This document shows, in pieces, positions 9,675 through 18,436 of a stretch of DNA of 64,000 nucleotides. The stretch is taken from contig NZ_VLLF01000004.1 in the NCBI RefSeq assembly GCF_007830545.1, forward strand, positions 186,001 through 250,000. The letters are read 5' to 3'. The position numbers and the translations under genes were made by a program. The DNA comes from Roseibium hamelinense. Lineage in GTDB: Bacteria > Pseudomonadota > Alphaproteobacteria > Rhizobiales > Stappiaceae. Position 1 is the first letter of the stretch. Every line of letters begins with the position of its first letter. The notes under the pieces are model-generated. The model was not told the DNA's origin. It did not search any database and saw only the letters and a program-made list of their open reading frames with translations.

Positions 9675-11048
9675 ATGGCGCGCGACACGGTAGATGCAAG
9701 ACCGGTAGACACTATCGCCGCGTTGGCCGAAACGCTCGCGGAAGGCTGCAAACCAGAGTCCGATTTTCGGATTGGCACAGAGCACGAAAAATTCGGGTTT
9801 CATACAGATGATCTAAGCCCTATCAGCTATGAAGGCGCTTCGGGGGTGGAAGCCGTGCTCACCGGCATGGAGCAGCTCTTGAAGTGGGAGCGGATCGAAG
9901 ATGCGGGCAAAATCATCGGTCTTGCCGATCCAACGGGCGGCGGAGCCATCTCCATTGAGCCGGGCGGACAGTTCGAGTTATCGGGTGCGCCGCTCGAAAG
10001 CTTGCACCAGACCTGCCGTGAGGCGAACTCACATCTGGCGCAAGTCCGACAGGTTGCGGAGCCGTTGAAAATCGGGTTTCTCGGGATTGGAATGACTCCG
10101 GATTGGCAGCGCAAAGACATACCGGTGATGCCTAAGTCCCGCTACGAAATCATGACCAACTACATGCCGAAGGTTGGCTCACTCGGCCTTGACATGATGT
10201 ACCGGACGTCGACCATTCAGGTGAACCTCGATTTTTCTTCTGAAGCTGACATGGTCAAAAAAATGCGTGTCGGGCTCGCGCTGCAGCCAATCGCGACCGC
10301 CATGTTTGCCAATTCACCTTTTACTGATGGAAAGCCGAACGGGTTCAAATCGTTCCGTGCACAAATCTGGACTGATACCGACAGAGATCGCACCGGCGAC
10401 ATTCCTTTTGTTTTTGACGAGGGGTTTGGGTTTGAGCGCTATGTCGAGTGGGCAATTGATGTGCCTATGTATTTCGTGAAACGCGGCACCACCTACCACG
10501 ATGTAACCGGCACCACGTTCCGTGAATTTATGAACGGCGGCCTCAGGGGCCGGATTGAAAGCCCCGAGCCAACGGTAGGGGATTGGGACAATCATCTGTC
10601 GACGTTGTTTCCCGATGTCCGGCTGAAGAAATTTATTGAGATGCGCGGTGCCGACGGCGGGCCATGGCGGCGTATTTGCGCGTTGCCAGCCCTTTGGGTC
10701 GGCCTGCTTTACAATCAGGATGTTCTTGATGCGGCGTGGGAGCTCGTAAAGGACTGGACACAGGACGAGCGGGCCGCCCTTCGGGCCAGGGTGCCAAAGG
10801 ATGCACTGCAAACGCCGTTTCGGTCAGGCACCGTCCTGGACATTGCCAAAGAAATGCTCAAACTCTCCCAGGAAGGCCTGAAACGCCGGGCAATCATGAG
10901 CGACGGCGATCTTGATGAACGTGTTCACCTTGCGCCGCTAGAGGAAAGTTTGGCAGCCGGCTTGTCACCGGCTGACGTTTTGTTGAAACGCTATGAAGGC
11001 GCATGGAACGGTGATTTGGCCAATCTTTACAGGGACTATGCCTATTGA
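9675..11048 (+). CDS. gshA: Glutamate-cysteine ligase, plant type
   Basis: This 457-residue enzyme makes gamma-glutamylcysteine, the first step of glutathione synthesis. It belongs to the GCS2/plant-type family used by alphaproteobacteria and plants rather than the enterobacterial GshA. Recognisable motifs are FRIGTEHEKFGF (about residues 31-42), GAISIEPGGQFELSGAP (about 97-113) and MMYRTSTIQVNLDF (about 174-187). Cytoplasmic. The ATG is preceded by GGGAAGG. gshB is not in the window, but a glutathione transferase gene is present at 45.2 kb. Confidence 0.94.
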   Translation: MARDTVDARPVDTIAALAETLAEGCKPESDFRIGTEHEKFGFHTDDLSPISYEGASGVEAVLTGMEQLLKWERIEDAGKIIGLADPTGGGAISIEPGGQFELSGAPLESLHQTCREANSHLAQVRQVAEPLKIGFLGIGMTPDWQRKDIPVMPKSRYEIMTNYMPKVGSLGLDMMYRTSTIQVNLDFSSEADMVKKMRVGLALQPIATAMFANSPFTDGKPNGFKSFRAQIWTDTDRDRTGDIPFVFDEGFGFERYVEWAIDVPMYFVKRGTTYHDVTGTTFREFMNGGLRGRIESPEPTVGDWDNHLSTLFPDVRLKKFIEMRGADGGPWRRICALPALWVGLLYNQDVLDAAWELVKDWTQDERAALRARVPKDALQTPFRSGTVLDIAKEMLKLSQEGLKRRAIMSDGDLDERVHLAPLEESLAAGLSPADVLLKRYEGAWNGDLANLYRDYAY

Positions 11049-11133
11049 TGCGTTTCGGGCAATCTGCCGTGAGTTGACGTCGCAGCTTTGACAGCCGATC
11101 ATCAGCCTAGCGCAACGCATACCGGCAGGGCAC

Positions 11134-11901
11134 ATGTCTGAATTACAAAGCAGCTCGTTTCCGTTCAATCTTGCTGCAATCGCCGAAGATATGAACTCGC
11201 GGTTCGGCTGGCAGTCCAAAGACATGCAAGCCGCGATGCAACAGCTGCTTCCGGCGGCTCAATCTGGCTTCGATTTCTTCAGCAATACGAATAAGAATCC
11301 GTTTGCAGGCATGATGCCCGGGCTGCAGAGCAACGCGGCGGTTCCGACTATCTTTTCTGCAATCGGCAACAACAACACTGACGGATTAATGATATTCTTC
11401 GGTCCGGAACCAATTCGGTCCGCAGTTGCCGAGCGCATTTCAGGAATAACTGGACTGCAGCAGGACGCCATCAAAGAAGTCATGCCCATCGCCGCGGCGC
11501 TTGCAATGGCCAAGCTGACGCGGCCCTACTTGCCCGGTCAGGGGCAGGAGATGCTAGACGCCTTCATGCGAGGCTTCGCCCGGGGGCGTCCCAAGCCAAC
11601 ACCACATCCTTCTGATTTTGTCATGCAGTATGGGCAGGCCGTGCAGTCCTTTTGGCAAGGCTTCCTTCAACCCATGGTCACGGCAAATCCCGAAACCACC
11701 GAGATAGGAATCGCGGAGGACAAAGAGGAGTTCGAGCTTGAAGAGCAAGCGCCAGAGCCCGGCACACCTGACCAGAAAAGTGATCTCGATACCTTCTTAG
11801 CCGACTGGATGACGGCAGGCCGTTCAATTCAGGCGTCACAATTTGAAGCTTTCGATGAGTTTTTTGCCAAAACAGCTGAAGATTTGAAGTCATCCAAATA
11901 A
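11134..11901 (+). CDS. DUF937-like protein of unknown function
   Basis: A 255-residue soluble-looking protein. The region from about residue 75 to 140 (IRSAVAERISGITGLQQDAI, then EVMPIAAALAMAKL) matches the pattern I know from DUF937 proteins, which have paired Leu/Pro-rich helical repeats. An N-terminal copy, RFGWQSKDMQAAMQQLLPA, resembles a second degenerate repeat. The C-terminal third is acidic (Glu/Asp-rich). Function is unknown. The upstream gap to gshA is 85 bases on the same strand. Confidence 0.7.
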   Translation: MSELQSSSFPFNLAAIAEDMNSRFGWQSKDMQAAMQQLLPAAQSGFDFFSNTNKNPFAGMMPGLQSNAAVPTIFSAIGNNNTDGLMIFFGPEPIRSAVAERISGITGLQQDAIKEVMPIAAALAMAKLTRPYLPGQGQEMLDAFMRGFARGRPKPTPHPSDFVMQYGQAVQSFWQGFLQPMVTANPETTEIGIAEDKEEFELEEQAPEPGTPDQKSDLDTFLADWMTAGRSIQASQFEAFDEFFAKTAEDLKSSK

Positions 11902-11905
11902 AAAA

Positions 11906-11927
11906 GGCCCGCCGGGGGCGACGGGCC
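11906..11927. terminator. Bidirectional terminator
   Basis: GGCCCG and CGGGCC arms lie between convergent genes. On the minus strand the hairpin is followed by TTTTTTATTT, a typical intrinsic terminator for the DUF1127 gene. On the plus strand it lies five bases after the DUF937 gene stop. Confidence 0.75.
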
Positions 11928-11978
11928 AAGTGTTGTCAGCGAGGCTGCTGACGGGGCTGCGGTTAGATGCGTTATCTG

Positions 11979-12302
11979 CTAAGCTGCGCGTGCAGGTGTG
12001 TACTTGAACTGATGCGGTTTTGCGCGCTCCTCGCCGTTAACAGGCGTATGAAAAAACCCGGAAGGCGGGGTTGCCAGCCGCCGTTCATCGGCCCAGCCGT
12101 TCAGGACTGCTGCCGTATTGCTCCAAAGCGGCAGACGCAACGCGTGGTGAACATCAGCGCGTTTCAATCCGATATCGCATAACTGATCATCGCTCAGCTC
12201 TGTGAGGCGTGTCACCTGGCGGCGGTTTTTCACAATGCGGGTCACGCGTGTCAGAGCTTCGGAGAGCGCTGAAATGCTTGCGAAAAAGGTTACATGTGAC
12301 AT
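11979..12302 (-). CDS. DUF1127 small protein
   Basis: A 107-residue protein with the DUF1127 signature LTELSDDQLCDIGLKRADV at about residues 34-52. It is preceded by a helical segment with NRRQ. The start ATG at 12302 has GGAGG eight bases upstream, whereas an upstream ATG at 12317 overlaps that ribosome site and is rejected. DUF1127 proteins are short Arg-rich alphaproteobacterial proteins. Some in Agrobacterium and Brucella affect RNA turnover and phosphate or carbon metabolism. The C-terminal extension of about 45 residues is unusual, since most members end soon after the motif. Confidence 0.82.
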   Translation of the reverse strand: MSHVTFFASISALSEALTRVTRIVKNRRQVTRLTELSDDQLCDIGLKRADVHHALRLPLWSNTAAVLNGWADERRLATPPSGFFHTPVNGEERAKPHQFKYTPARAA

Positions 12303-12445
12303 GGCGTAAGCCTCCATTGAGCCGGCAAAGAAATTGCGGACACCGCATGTTTGTCTGCCGATTGGTCGGGACGTCTTAAATATGCTGCAGACGGTTGTAT
12401 TATTCCAACGAATGTTCTTGATGTGATTGATCTATTGTTGTGAAG

Positions 12446-12739
12446 TTACGCGGCGTGGCCGAATTTTGCTGTGCAACCGACACATACGGCCTGCTTTTTC
12501 AATTGAGTGGGCTTTCTGGTGACAGCCTGTGTTTTGCAAGCTGTCTGATGCCAGGCTGCTCCTTGTGAGCGCCCGTTCTTCACCGAATGCTCAATACTTG
12601 ACCGTGAAACACCAATGTCTGCCAATTCTCGACTTGCCAGGCGCAGCAAATCCTTCTGTGCTTTGCGTTCGGTGCTCCAATGTTTCAGAGCCTGCCCAGT
12701 CTCGCAGGCAAAGACGTGTAGTTCAAAAAGCCAGTTCAT
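12446..12739 (-). CDS. DUF1127-like small protein
   Basis: A 97-residue protein with a degenerate DUF1127 motif LLRLASRELADIGVSRSSIE at about residues 31-50. Two Cys residues near the C-terminus (AVCVGCTAK) are not part of the family pattern. The upstream sequence carries AGGAG before the ATG. It lies on the same strand as the other DUF1127 gene with a 143-base gap, and is divergent from the first of two LysR genes, so it is a candidate target of that regulator. Function is unknown. Confidence 0.72.
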   Translation of the reverse strand: MNWLFELHVFACETGQALKHWSTERKAQKDLLRLASRELADIGVSRSSIEHSVKNGRSQGAAWHQTACKTQAVTRKPTQLKKQAVCVGCTAKFGHAA

Positions 12740-12868
12740 TGTGGTTCTCCTGAGTAGGTTGAGGGTAAAAAAGGCTCAACCGCTTGTGCAAAACGTAGGA
12801 GAGTAAAATAGATTGCACAAACGAATGCTTTTAATGATATTGATCGACATTATTGATGAAAGGCACTC

Positions 12869-13744
12869 ATGCTAGATCTCGACCAACTTCGCACCTTTGT
12901 CGCCATTGCCGAGAGCGGTAGCTTCACCAAGGCTGCCGAGGTGGTTCATAAGACGCAATCTGCGGTCTCAATGCAGATGCGCCGATTGGAAGAGCGCATC
13001 GGGCGTCAAATCTTCGTCCGCGATGGCCGGGTCTCCAGACTTAGCGAACACGGAGAAAAGCTGCTGCATTACGCGCGCCGGCTTGTGCAGCTCAATGATG
13101 AAACCCTTGCCGCATTTGATGAGACCGAAGTGTCCGGATTTGTGCGCTTAGGAACGCCGGATGACTATGCAGACCGTTTTTTGCCGGAAATCCTCGCGCG
13201 TTTTTCCAGGTCGAACCCGAAGGCAGAGGTGAGCGTTGTGTGTGCGCCAACCCCCAACCTCTTCGAGCTGGTGAAGCAGGATGAGCTGGACGTGGCGATT
13301 GTCACGCACGTTTGGAAGAAGGGGCGGCAGTTGCCGGAAATCATCCGGCGGGAGCCTCTGCTTTGGGTCGCTTCCGCGCGTCACGCGACAGAAAATGATA
13401 CGCCTTTGCCGCTGGCTTTGGGGCGGGCAACCTGCGACTGGCGCAAAGCGGCGATGCAAGCCTTGTCCTCTATGGAGCGCGAAACGCGGCTGCTTTATTC
13501 AAGCTGGAATTCGACCGCCGTTGCAGCGGCTGTCCTATCTGGCCTCGCCGTATCCGTTTTGCCTGAATCAGCATTACGGCCGGGGATGCGCGTTTTATGC
13601 GAATCGGACGGGTTTCCGAAATTGCCCGATTGTGAAATCGGTGTTCTCAGATCATGGCGCCAAAACGCAAGAGTAACGGAAGCGCTGGTGGAACATATTG
13701 TTTCGTCACTTGACAATCTATCGGTTCCTCAAGCTGCAGAGTGA
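12869..13744 (+). CDS. LysR-family transcriptional regulator (paralogue 1)
   Basis: A 291-residue LysR regulator. The N-terminal winged helix-turn-helix (residues 1-60) contains SFTKAAEVVHKTQSAVSMQM, and a type 2 periplasmic-binding fold (about residues 90-290) forms the effector domain. It is a clear paralogue of the next gene, sharing VHKTQSAVSMQMRRLEER and most of the DDYADR-LPE region. AAAGG lies close before the ATG. It is divergent from a DUF1127-like gene across a 130-base AT-rich gap that should contain its operator. The effector is unknown. Confidence 0.92.
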   Translation: MLDLDQLRTFVAIAESGSFTKAAEVVHKTQSAVSMQMRRLEERIGRQIFVRDGRVSRLSEHGEKLLHYARRLVQLNDETLAAFDETEVSGFVRLGTPDDYADRFLPEILARFSRSNPKAEVSVVCAPTPNLFELVKQDELDVAIVTHVWKKGRQLPEIIRREPLLWVASARHATENDTPLPLALGRATCDWRKAAMQALSSMERETRLLYSSWNSTAVAAAVLSGLAVSVLPESALRPGMRVLCESDGFPKLPDCEIGVLRSWRQNARVTEALVEHIVSSLDNLSVPQAAE

Positions 13745-13868
13745 GGAACTTGAATATATACTCTGGATTGTAAATGGCGGAATTGTTACCTTCGGCTTCA
13801 TGTTGTAGAACCATACGTCATACGACCAGTATCGGTCTTTTCGCTTTCTTCCCTGATGGCAGTTTAAA

Positions 13869-14750
13869 ATGTCCTACGCATTGGATATCGACCAACTAAG
13901 AACATTCCTCGCCATCGCGGAGCTCGGCAGCTTCACAAAAGCAGGCGAAGCAGTGCACAAGACGCAATCGGCGGTGTCCATGCAGATGCGCCGCCTGGAA
14001 GAACGCGTGGGCCAGCCGATATTCACGAAGGATGGACGCCAATCCCGTTTGACCGAGGATGGCATCCGGCTCGTCGAATATGCGCGCCGAATGATCACCT
14101 TGAACGATGAAACACTGTCTGCCTTCAACGGCCGGGGTGAAGTGGGACAAGTGACGTTCGGCGTTCCGGACGATTATGCCGACCGGTTGCTTCCGGAGGT
14201 GCTCGCCGCCTTTAATCGTCTGAACCCGTCGATCGAGGTCAATGTCGAATGCGCGGCCAGTTCCGTGCTGGTCGGGAAGATCAAGAATAATGAGATTGAT
14301 GTTGCCATTGTTACGTCAGGTGACATGACTGACATGATGGGCGAAATAATTCGTCGCGAGCCCTTGCATTGGGTGACATCTTCGAGCCATTGCGCACATA
14401 CCATGGAGGTTGTGCGCCTTGCGCTGGGTCCGGTCAGTTGCTCTTGGCGGCGCATGTGCATGGAAGCTCTCGACCGTGTGGGACGCCGGTATTCTATTGC
14501 ATATGTCAGTGCGAGTGCATCGGCTTTGGTCGGAGCGGTTCAGGCCGGGTTGGCAATTACCGTATTTCCGGAAAGCGCCATTCGTGACGGTATGCGAATT
14601 CTCGATGAGAAAGACGGATTTCCGCCACTTCCGACCTGCGATATTACAATGTTGCGCTCAAATACGGCCATCGATCCAATGCATGATGCGTTAAGCAACC
14701 ACATTGTTGCCGCGATCGGCAATGTCGGTGTTCAGCTTGCCGCGGAATAG
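13869..14750 (+). CDS. LysR-family transcriptional regulator (paralogue 2)
   Basis: A 293-residue LysR regulator, homologous along its whole length to the gene just upstream (same HTH, same PDDYADR motif, same Ala-Ala-Glu C-terminus). The pair therefore comes from tandem duplication. The effector domains differ most at residues 130-200, suggesting different ligands. It has a weak ribosome site. The 124-base gap between the two genes could carry a separate promoter. It converges on an EamA exporter gene with only five bases between the stops. Confidence 0.92.
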   Translation: MSYALDIDQLRTFLAIAELGSFTKAGEAVHKTQSAVSMQMRRLEERVGQPIFTKDGRQSRLTEDGIRLVEYARRMITLNDETLSAFNGRGEVGQVTFGVPDDYADRLLPEVLAAFNRLNPSIEVNVECAASSVLVGKIKNNEIDVAIVTSGDMTDMMGEIIRREPLHWVTSSSHCAHTMEVVRLALGPVSCSWRRMCMEALDRVGRRYSIAYVSASASALVGAVQAGLAITVFPESAIRDGMRILDEKDGFPPLPTCDITMLRSNTAIDPMHDALSNHIVAAIGNVGVQLAAE

Positions 14751-14755
14751 GCCAC

Positions 14756-15670
14756 CTAGCGGCGAAGCATCAGAACATTTCCAAACAGGACAAAAGCCAA
14801 GCCGACCAGCGCTGGGAACGTCCAAACATATCCTTCAAAGAGTGTCGAGACGCTGAGAGCGACGACTGGAAAAAGTACTGTTGCATAGCCTGCGCGGTCA
14901 GATCCGATCCGGCCTAGCAGTGTTAGGTAAGAGCCAAATGCGATCACTGAAGCGACAATCGCAAGATAGACAAGGCCGCCGAGGTAGGCTGGTGTCATAT
15001 CGACTGCAAAACTGTCGCCCGACAGCCAAGCGAACAGACCCAAAAGAACCGCGCCATAGAACATCCCCCAAGTGGTGGCGGAGGCAACTCCGAAACCCTT
15101 TTTTTGGGTTGAGGCTGAAACCATGTTGCCAAGGCAAAAGGACAACGTTCCTAGGACACACAATCCAAGGCCGATCGCAGCCTCTACACTGGTCGATGTT
15201 CCGTTGATTTGCGGCCAAAACATAAGCGCTACGCCGCAAAATCCCAAGCATGCGGCAAGGAGGGCGGTACGCGAGACACTTTGCCGGAATAGAATAAACC
15301 CGAGCACCATGTTGAAAATCGATGCTGTCGAAAAAAACACGGCAAGAAGGCCAGATGGAACCGATTGCGCACCGTAGTAGAACAGAGTGAAATTAGTCGA
15401 GAAAATAAACAGCCCGAGGGCTGCAAAGCGAATATGGGTCTTTGGTGGGAACAAGAGACGGTGGCCCTTTGCTGCGCTCCAGGCAAACATGACGCTCGCA
15501 GCTAGAACAAACCGCCAAAATACAGAGACTTCCGGCGGAACGGAGCCGACCTGCCACTTCATTGCGATCCAGCTAAAGCCCCAGGCAAAAACGGTAATGG
15601 AATAAAGAGTGTAGTCAGTTGTGGTCAGGCCGGGCCTGGGGGAACTGGGGAGCGCGGCAGTAACCGACAT
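14756..15670 (-). CDS. EamA/DMT-family transporter
   Basis: A 304-residue inner-membrane protein with about ten hydrophobic segments in two EamA repeats (about residues 18-150 and 165-300). The first repeat includes YYGAQSVPSGLLAVFFSTAS. The family exports metabolites such as amino acids or other small compounds; the substrate is not predictable here. It ends next to the second LysR gene (convergent), so it is not obviously its target. Confidence 0.88.
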   Translation of the reverse strand: MSVTAALPSSPRPGLTTTDYTLYSITVFAWGFSWIAMKWQVGSVPPEVSVFWRFVLAASVMFAWSAAKGHRLLFPPKTHIRFAALGLFIFSTNFTLFYYGAQSVPSGLLAVFFSTASIFNMVLGFILFRQSVSRTALLAACLGFCGVALMFWPQINGTSTSVEAAIGLGLCVLGTLSFCLGNMVSASTQKKGFGVASATTWGMFYGAVLLGLFAWLSGDSFAVDMTPAYLGGLVYLAIVASVIAFGSYLTLLGRIGSDRAGYATVLFPVVALSVSTLFEGYVWTFPALVGLAFVLFGNVLMLRR

Positions 15671-15753
15671 TGCGTTTGCCTTTTTCGATTTTCAAGGTGC
15701 ACACATTCGCTCCAGCTAAAGTTCAATTCAAACGATAGTTCGTGATCTATCAA

Positions 15754-16389
15754 TCAGATTTTGTGATGGTTCGCGCTGGGATGGATTGTAGCCGTATAGC
15801 CGTCCCGATACGCTGCGCATATGGAAGGCGGTGTCAGAACATGAATGTTTTTATTGAAGCTGCTCAAGGGCATACTTTGTTTGTAACCAAAAAACGACCA
15901 TTCCAGTGCTTGGCTCCCAATTACCAGGTAGAAACGGCCATTTGAGGAAAAAAGCGTCCCGTCAGGTAGGGCTTCTGAATATTCAAAAAGGGATCCGTGG
16001 GCAGTGCGCTCTTGGTGGAGAACGAGGTCCATCTCATCAGCGGTGAGGACGGTTTGCTTCTTTTGCCCGGAAGAAAAAGCACTGGCAAATTGGTTCGCTT
16101 GGGCCCGCCGGCACTCGAAACAAGGCCGATGACCGCAAGCAAGGGCCGTTGCCTCGTCGAGAAAGAACAACTCCGTGTAGCTCTGGCCCATGACGGTCCG
16201 GTGGCGTTCCTTGAAAGACAGAACACAGCAGATCCAACGCTTGGAGGCCCATCGTCTTGCTGTCAACGTTTTGCTGTCAGGGTGGTGGATCCTGCCGCCC
16301 CGATTGCCCATAAACAGGCCGCGTGCTTTGACAGACCGAATGGTTCCGTCAGGCTGTACGCGGTTTTGCAGGGGAGTTGGGCGGCTCAT
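15754..16389 (-). CDS. Conserved unknown protein with an Ada-like Cys motif
   Basis: A 211-residue soluble protein. The centre reads YTELFFLDEATALACGHRPC then FECRRA (about residues 71-96). The F-x-x-x-A-x-A-x-x-x-GHRPCxxCR pattern resembles the second half of the Ada methyl-phosphotriester zinc-binding site, but the first Cys pair of Ada is not obviously present (a lone Cys pair, WICCVL, lies about 30 residues earlier). The N-terminus ARGLFMGNRGGRIHHPD is also distinctive. I recall similar unannotated proteins in other bacteria but know no function. Its start overlaps the lactate dehydrogenase stop by four bases, so it is the third gene of the gntR-lldD operon. Confidence 0.75.
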   Translation of the reverse strand: MSRPTPLQNRVQPDGTIRSVKARGLFMGNRGGRIHHPDSKTLTARRWASKRWICCVLSFKERHRTVMGQSYTELFFLDEATALACGHRPCFECRRAQANQFASAFSSGQKKQTVLTADEMDLVLHQERTAHGSLFEYSEALPDGTLFSSNGRFYLVIGSQALEWSFFGYKQSMPLSSFNKNIHVLTPPSICAAYRDGYTATIHPSANHHKI

Positions 16390-17525
16390 TTCAGGATCAA
16401 ATTGTGGCGCCCGACATCGTGAATGTCCGTCTCCCCAGACAATCCCATGGTGACATCCAGTTCCTTGTGCATGATTTCGAGGGCCTTGGTCACACCGGCT
16501 TTTCCCATAGCCCCCAGACCGTAAATGTAGGAGCGGCCGATAAATGTGCCCTTGGCCCCCATTGCCATGGCTTTGAAAACGTCTTGTCCAGACCGGATGC
16601 CGCTATCGACGTGGATCTCGATCTGGTCCCCGACCGCATCAACAATATCCGGCAGGATGTCATATGATGCGAGCGCCCCGTCGAGCTGGCGACCTCCGTG
16701 ATTTGAAACAACGATTGCGTCAGCGCCGAGGCCTGCTGCTATTTTTGCATCTTCGACATCATTGATGCCTTTCAGGATCAGTTTGCGGTCCCAGTGTTTC
16801 TTGACCCAATCGACTGACGACCAGTCGAGTGTCGGGTCAAACTGGCTGGCCGTCCATTCCGCAAGAGAGGACATATCAGCCACGCCCTGGACGTGGCCGA
16901 CGATGTTGCCAAAGTCTCGCCGCTTGGTTTGCAGCATTTGCCAGCACCAGCGCGGCTTGAACAAGAGATCTATTAAAACGGCCGGTGTTGGCTTTGGTGG
17001 AGTGCTAAGACCGTTCTTGATGTCCCTGTGACGCTGCCCGAGGACTTGCAGGTCAAGGGTGAGCACCAGAGCCGAACAATCGGCGTCCTTTGCGCGTTTC
17101 ATCAAGGATTCAGAAAAACCGCGGTCGCGCATGACATAGAGCTGGAACCAAAAGGGACTGCTTGTATGTGCTGCGACGTCTTCGATAGAACACACGCTCA
17201 TGGTGGTGAGTGTGTATGGAACACCGAAGTTTTCGGCGGCCTGTGCCGCGAGGATTTCCCCGTCTGCGTGCATCATCCCAGTCATGCCAACAGGCGCCAA
17301 GGCCACCGGCATGGAAACATCCTGGCCGATCATCTGCGTTTTGATCGAGCGATTGTCGATGTTCTTGGCAACGCGTTGGCGCAGTTTTTGCCGCTGAAAT
17401 GCATTTTCGTTGTCGTGATAAGTGCTTTGCGTCCACGATCCCGTATCGGCATAGTCGTAGAACATTTTTGGTATGCGTCGCTTTGCAAGCCGTTGCAGGT
17501 CTTCAATGCACGTGATCGCTTCCAT
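16386..17525 (-). CDS. lldD: FMN-dependent L-lactate dehydrogenase
   Basis: A 379-residue alpha-hydroxy-acid dehydrogenase of the glycolate oxidase/LldD family. It oxidises L-lactate to pyruvate and passes electrons to the quinone pool. It has the N-terminal FYDYADTGSWTQSTY, and the FMN and active-site signature VSNHGGRQLDGA (about residues 272-283) with the catalytic His. DSGIRSGQDVFKAMAMGA binds the FMN phosphate. Length is as expected. GGGGGAAG precedes the ATG. It lies 17 bases downstream of a GntR/FCD regulator. Mandelate or another 2-hydroxy acid cannot be excluded as substrate. Confidence 0.9.
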   Translation of the reverse strand: MEAITCIEDLQRLAKRRIPKMFYDYADTGSWTQSTYHDNENAFQRQKLRQRVAKNIDNRSIKTQMIGQDVSMPVALAPVGMTGMMHADGEILAAQAAENFGVPYTLTTMSVCSIEDVAAHTSSPFWFQLYVMRDRGFSESLMKRAKDADCSALVLTLDLQVLGQRHRDIKNGLSTPPKPTPAVLIDLLFKPRWCWQMLQTKRRDFGNIVGHVQGVADMSSLAEWTASQFDPTLDWSSVDWVKKHWDRKLILKGINDVEDAKIAAGLGADAIVVSNHGGRQLDGALASYDILPDIVDAVGDQIEIHVDSGIRSGQDVFKAMAMGAKGTFIGRSYIYGLGAMGKAGVTKALEIMHKELDVTMGLSGETDIHDVGRHNLILK

Positions 17526-17542
17526 CGACTTCCCCCAATTGG

Positions 17543-18349
17543 TTATTCTGAGTGCCCTTTTGCAGAGCTCGCGGATATTGCTTCTGCTGTCGGTTCACGT
17601 GATTTGAGCCGCAGCTCTGACAGAGCCTGACGTTCGCTCATGCGTTTGGTGTCTTCAATTGCCGCTTTGACGTAGTTGATGTGATTCTCAGCCGCATTGC
17701 GCGCGGCTTGCGGTTCGCCTGCCTTGATTTTTGCAGCGATTTCATTGTGCTGACGTAGTACCTCCCGGCGTGCGGTCGGGTGGTTGTAGAGCTGCTCCCT
17801 GTTATAGAAGACCCCGTTTTTCAAAAGCTTGTAACAGGCCCGCAGGCTGTGAAGCAGGATGGTGTTGTGGGCCGCCTCGCCAATCGCCTGGTGGAACTCA
17901 ACATCGAGGAAAGCTTCCCGCTCATGATTCAGGTCGTCGAATGCCACCTGCATGGCACTTGTCAGATTGTCGATGATTTTAATGTCGGCATTGGTGGCGC
18001 GCTCGGCTGCATAATAAGCCGCCAGGCCTTCAACATCCCGCCGGTATTCCATGTAATCTGCAATGGCCACGGGATGCCGCTCAATCAGGGCCGTAAGCGG
18101 ATCCGAAAACAGCGGGCCGACCACATCCGCAATGAACGTACCGCCGCCCTGCCGGCTGACAACAAGTTGCCGGTCCTCAAGAATTTTGAGCGCCTCGCGC
18201 AAGACGGGACGTGAAACATCCAGATCGGCAGAAAGATCGCGCTCAGGCGGCAGCCGGTCTCCAGATGCTAAAACACCTTTCAAAATCAATTTCTCTATCT
18301 GCGCGACAACGGCTTCCGCGGTCCTGTGATGTTCGATTTTCTGAAACAT
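17543..18349 (-). CDS. FadR-type GntR regulator, probably LldR
   Basis: A 268-residue regulator with an N-terminal winged HTH (about residues 8-75, SGDRLPPERDLSADLDVSRP) and a C-terminal FCD ligand domain (about 95-230). The FCD domain includes the metal-binding His region FLDVEFHQAIGEAAHN. It heads an operon with lldD. In other bacteria LldR senses lactate and represses the lactate utilisation genes, and that role is inferred here from position. A candidate operator lies between its start and the upstream amidase gene. Confidence 0.88.
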   Translation of the reverse strand: MFQKIEHHRTAEAVVAQIEKLILKGVLASGDRLPPERDLSADLDVSRPVLREALKILEDRQLVVSRQGGGTFIADVVGPLFSDPLTALIERHPVAIADYMEYRRDVEGLAAYYAAERATNADIKIIDNLTSAMQVAFDDLNHEREAFLDVEFHQAIGEAAHNTILLHSLRACYKLLKNGVFYNREQLYNHPTARREVLRQHNEIAAKIKAGEPQAARNAAENHINYVKAAIEDTKRMSERQALSELRLKSREPTAEAISASSAKGHSE

Positions 18350-18403
18350 GACTGCATGCGCCCTGACAACTGCCGGAAGCCATCAGATCTCATACAAAAT
18401 GAA

Positions 18404-18426
18404 ATTGGTCAATAAAAATTACCAAT
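18404..18426 (-). promoter_or_regulatory. Candidate GntR operator upstream of the lactate operon
   Basis: ATTGGT (18404-18409) and ACCAAT (18421-18426) form an inverted repeat with an 11-base AT-rich spacer. ATTGGT/ACCAAT half-sites are typical of FadR-subfamily GntR operators, although the usual spacing is shorter. It lies about 55-77 bases upstream of the gntR start, in the only gap before that operon. Confidence 0.5.
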
Positions 18427-18436
18427 GTTTTTGATG

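Noticed and set aside
12869-14750. VtlR/LsrB orthology of the tandem LysR proteins
   Set aside because: The HTH sequence differs clearly from the VtlR/LsrB N-terminus I know; only the neighbourhood is similar.
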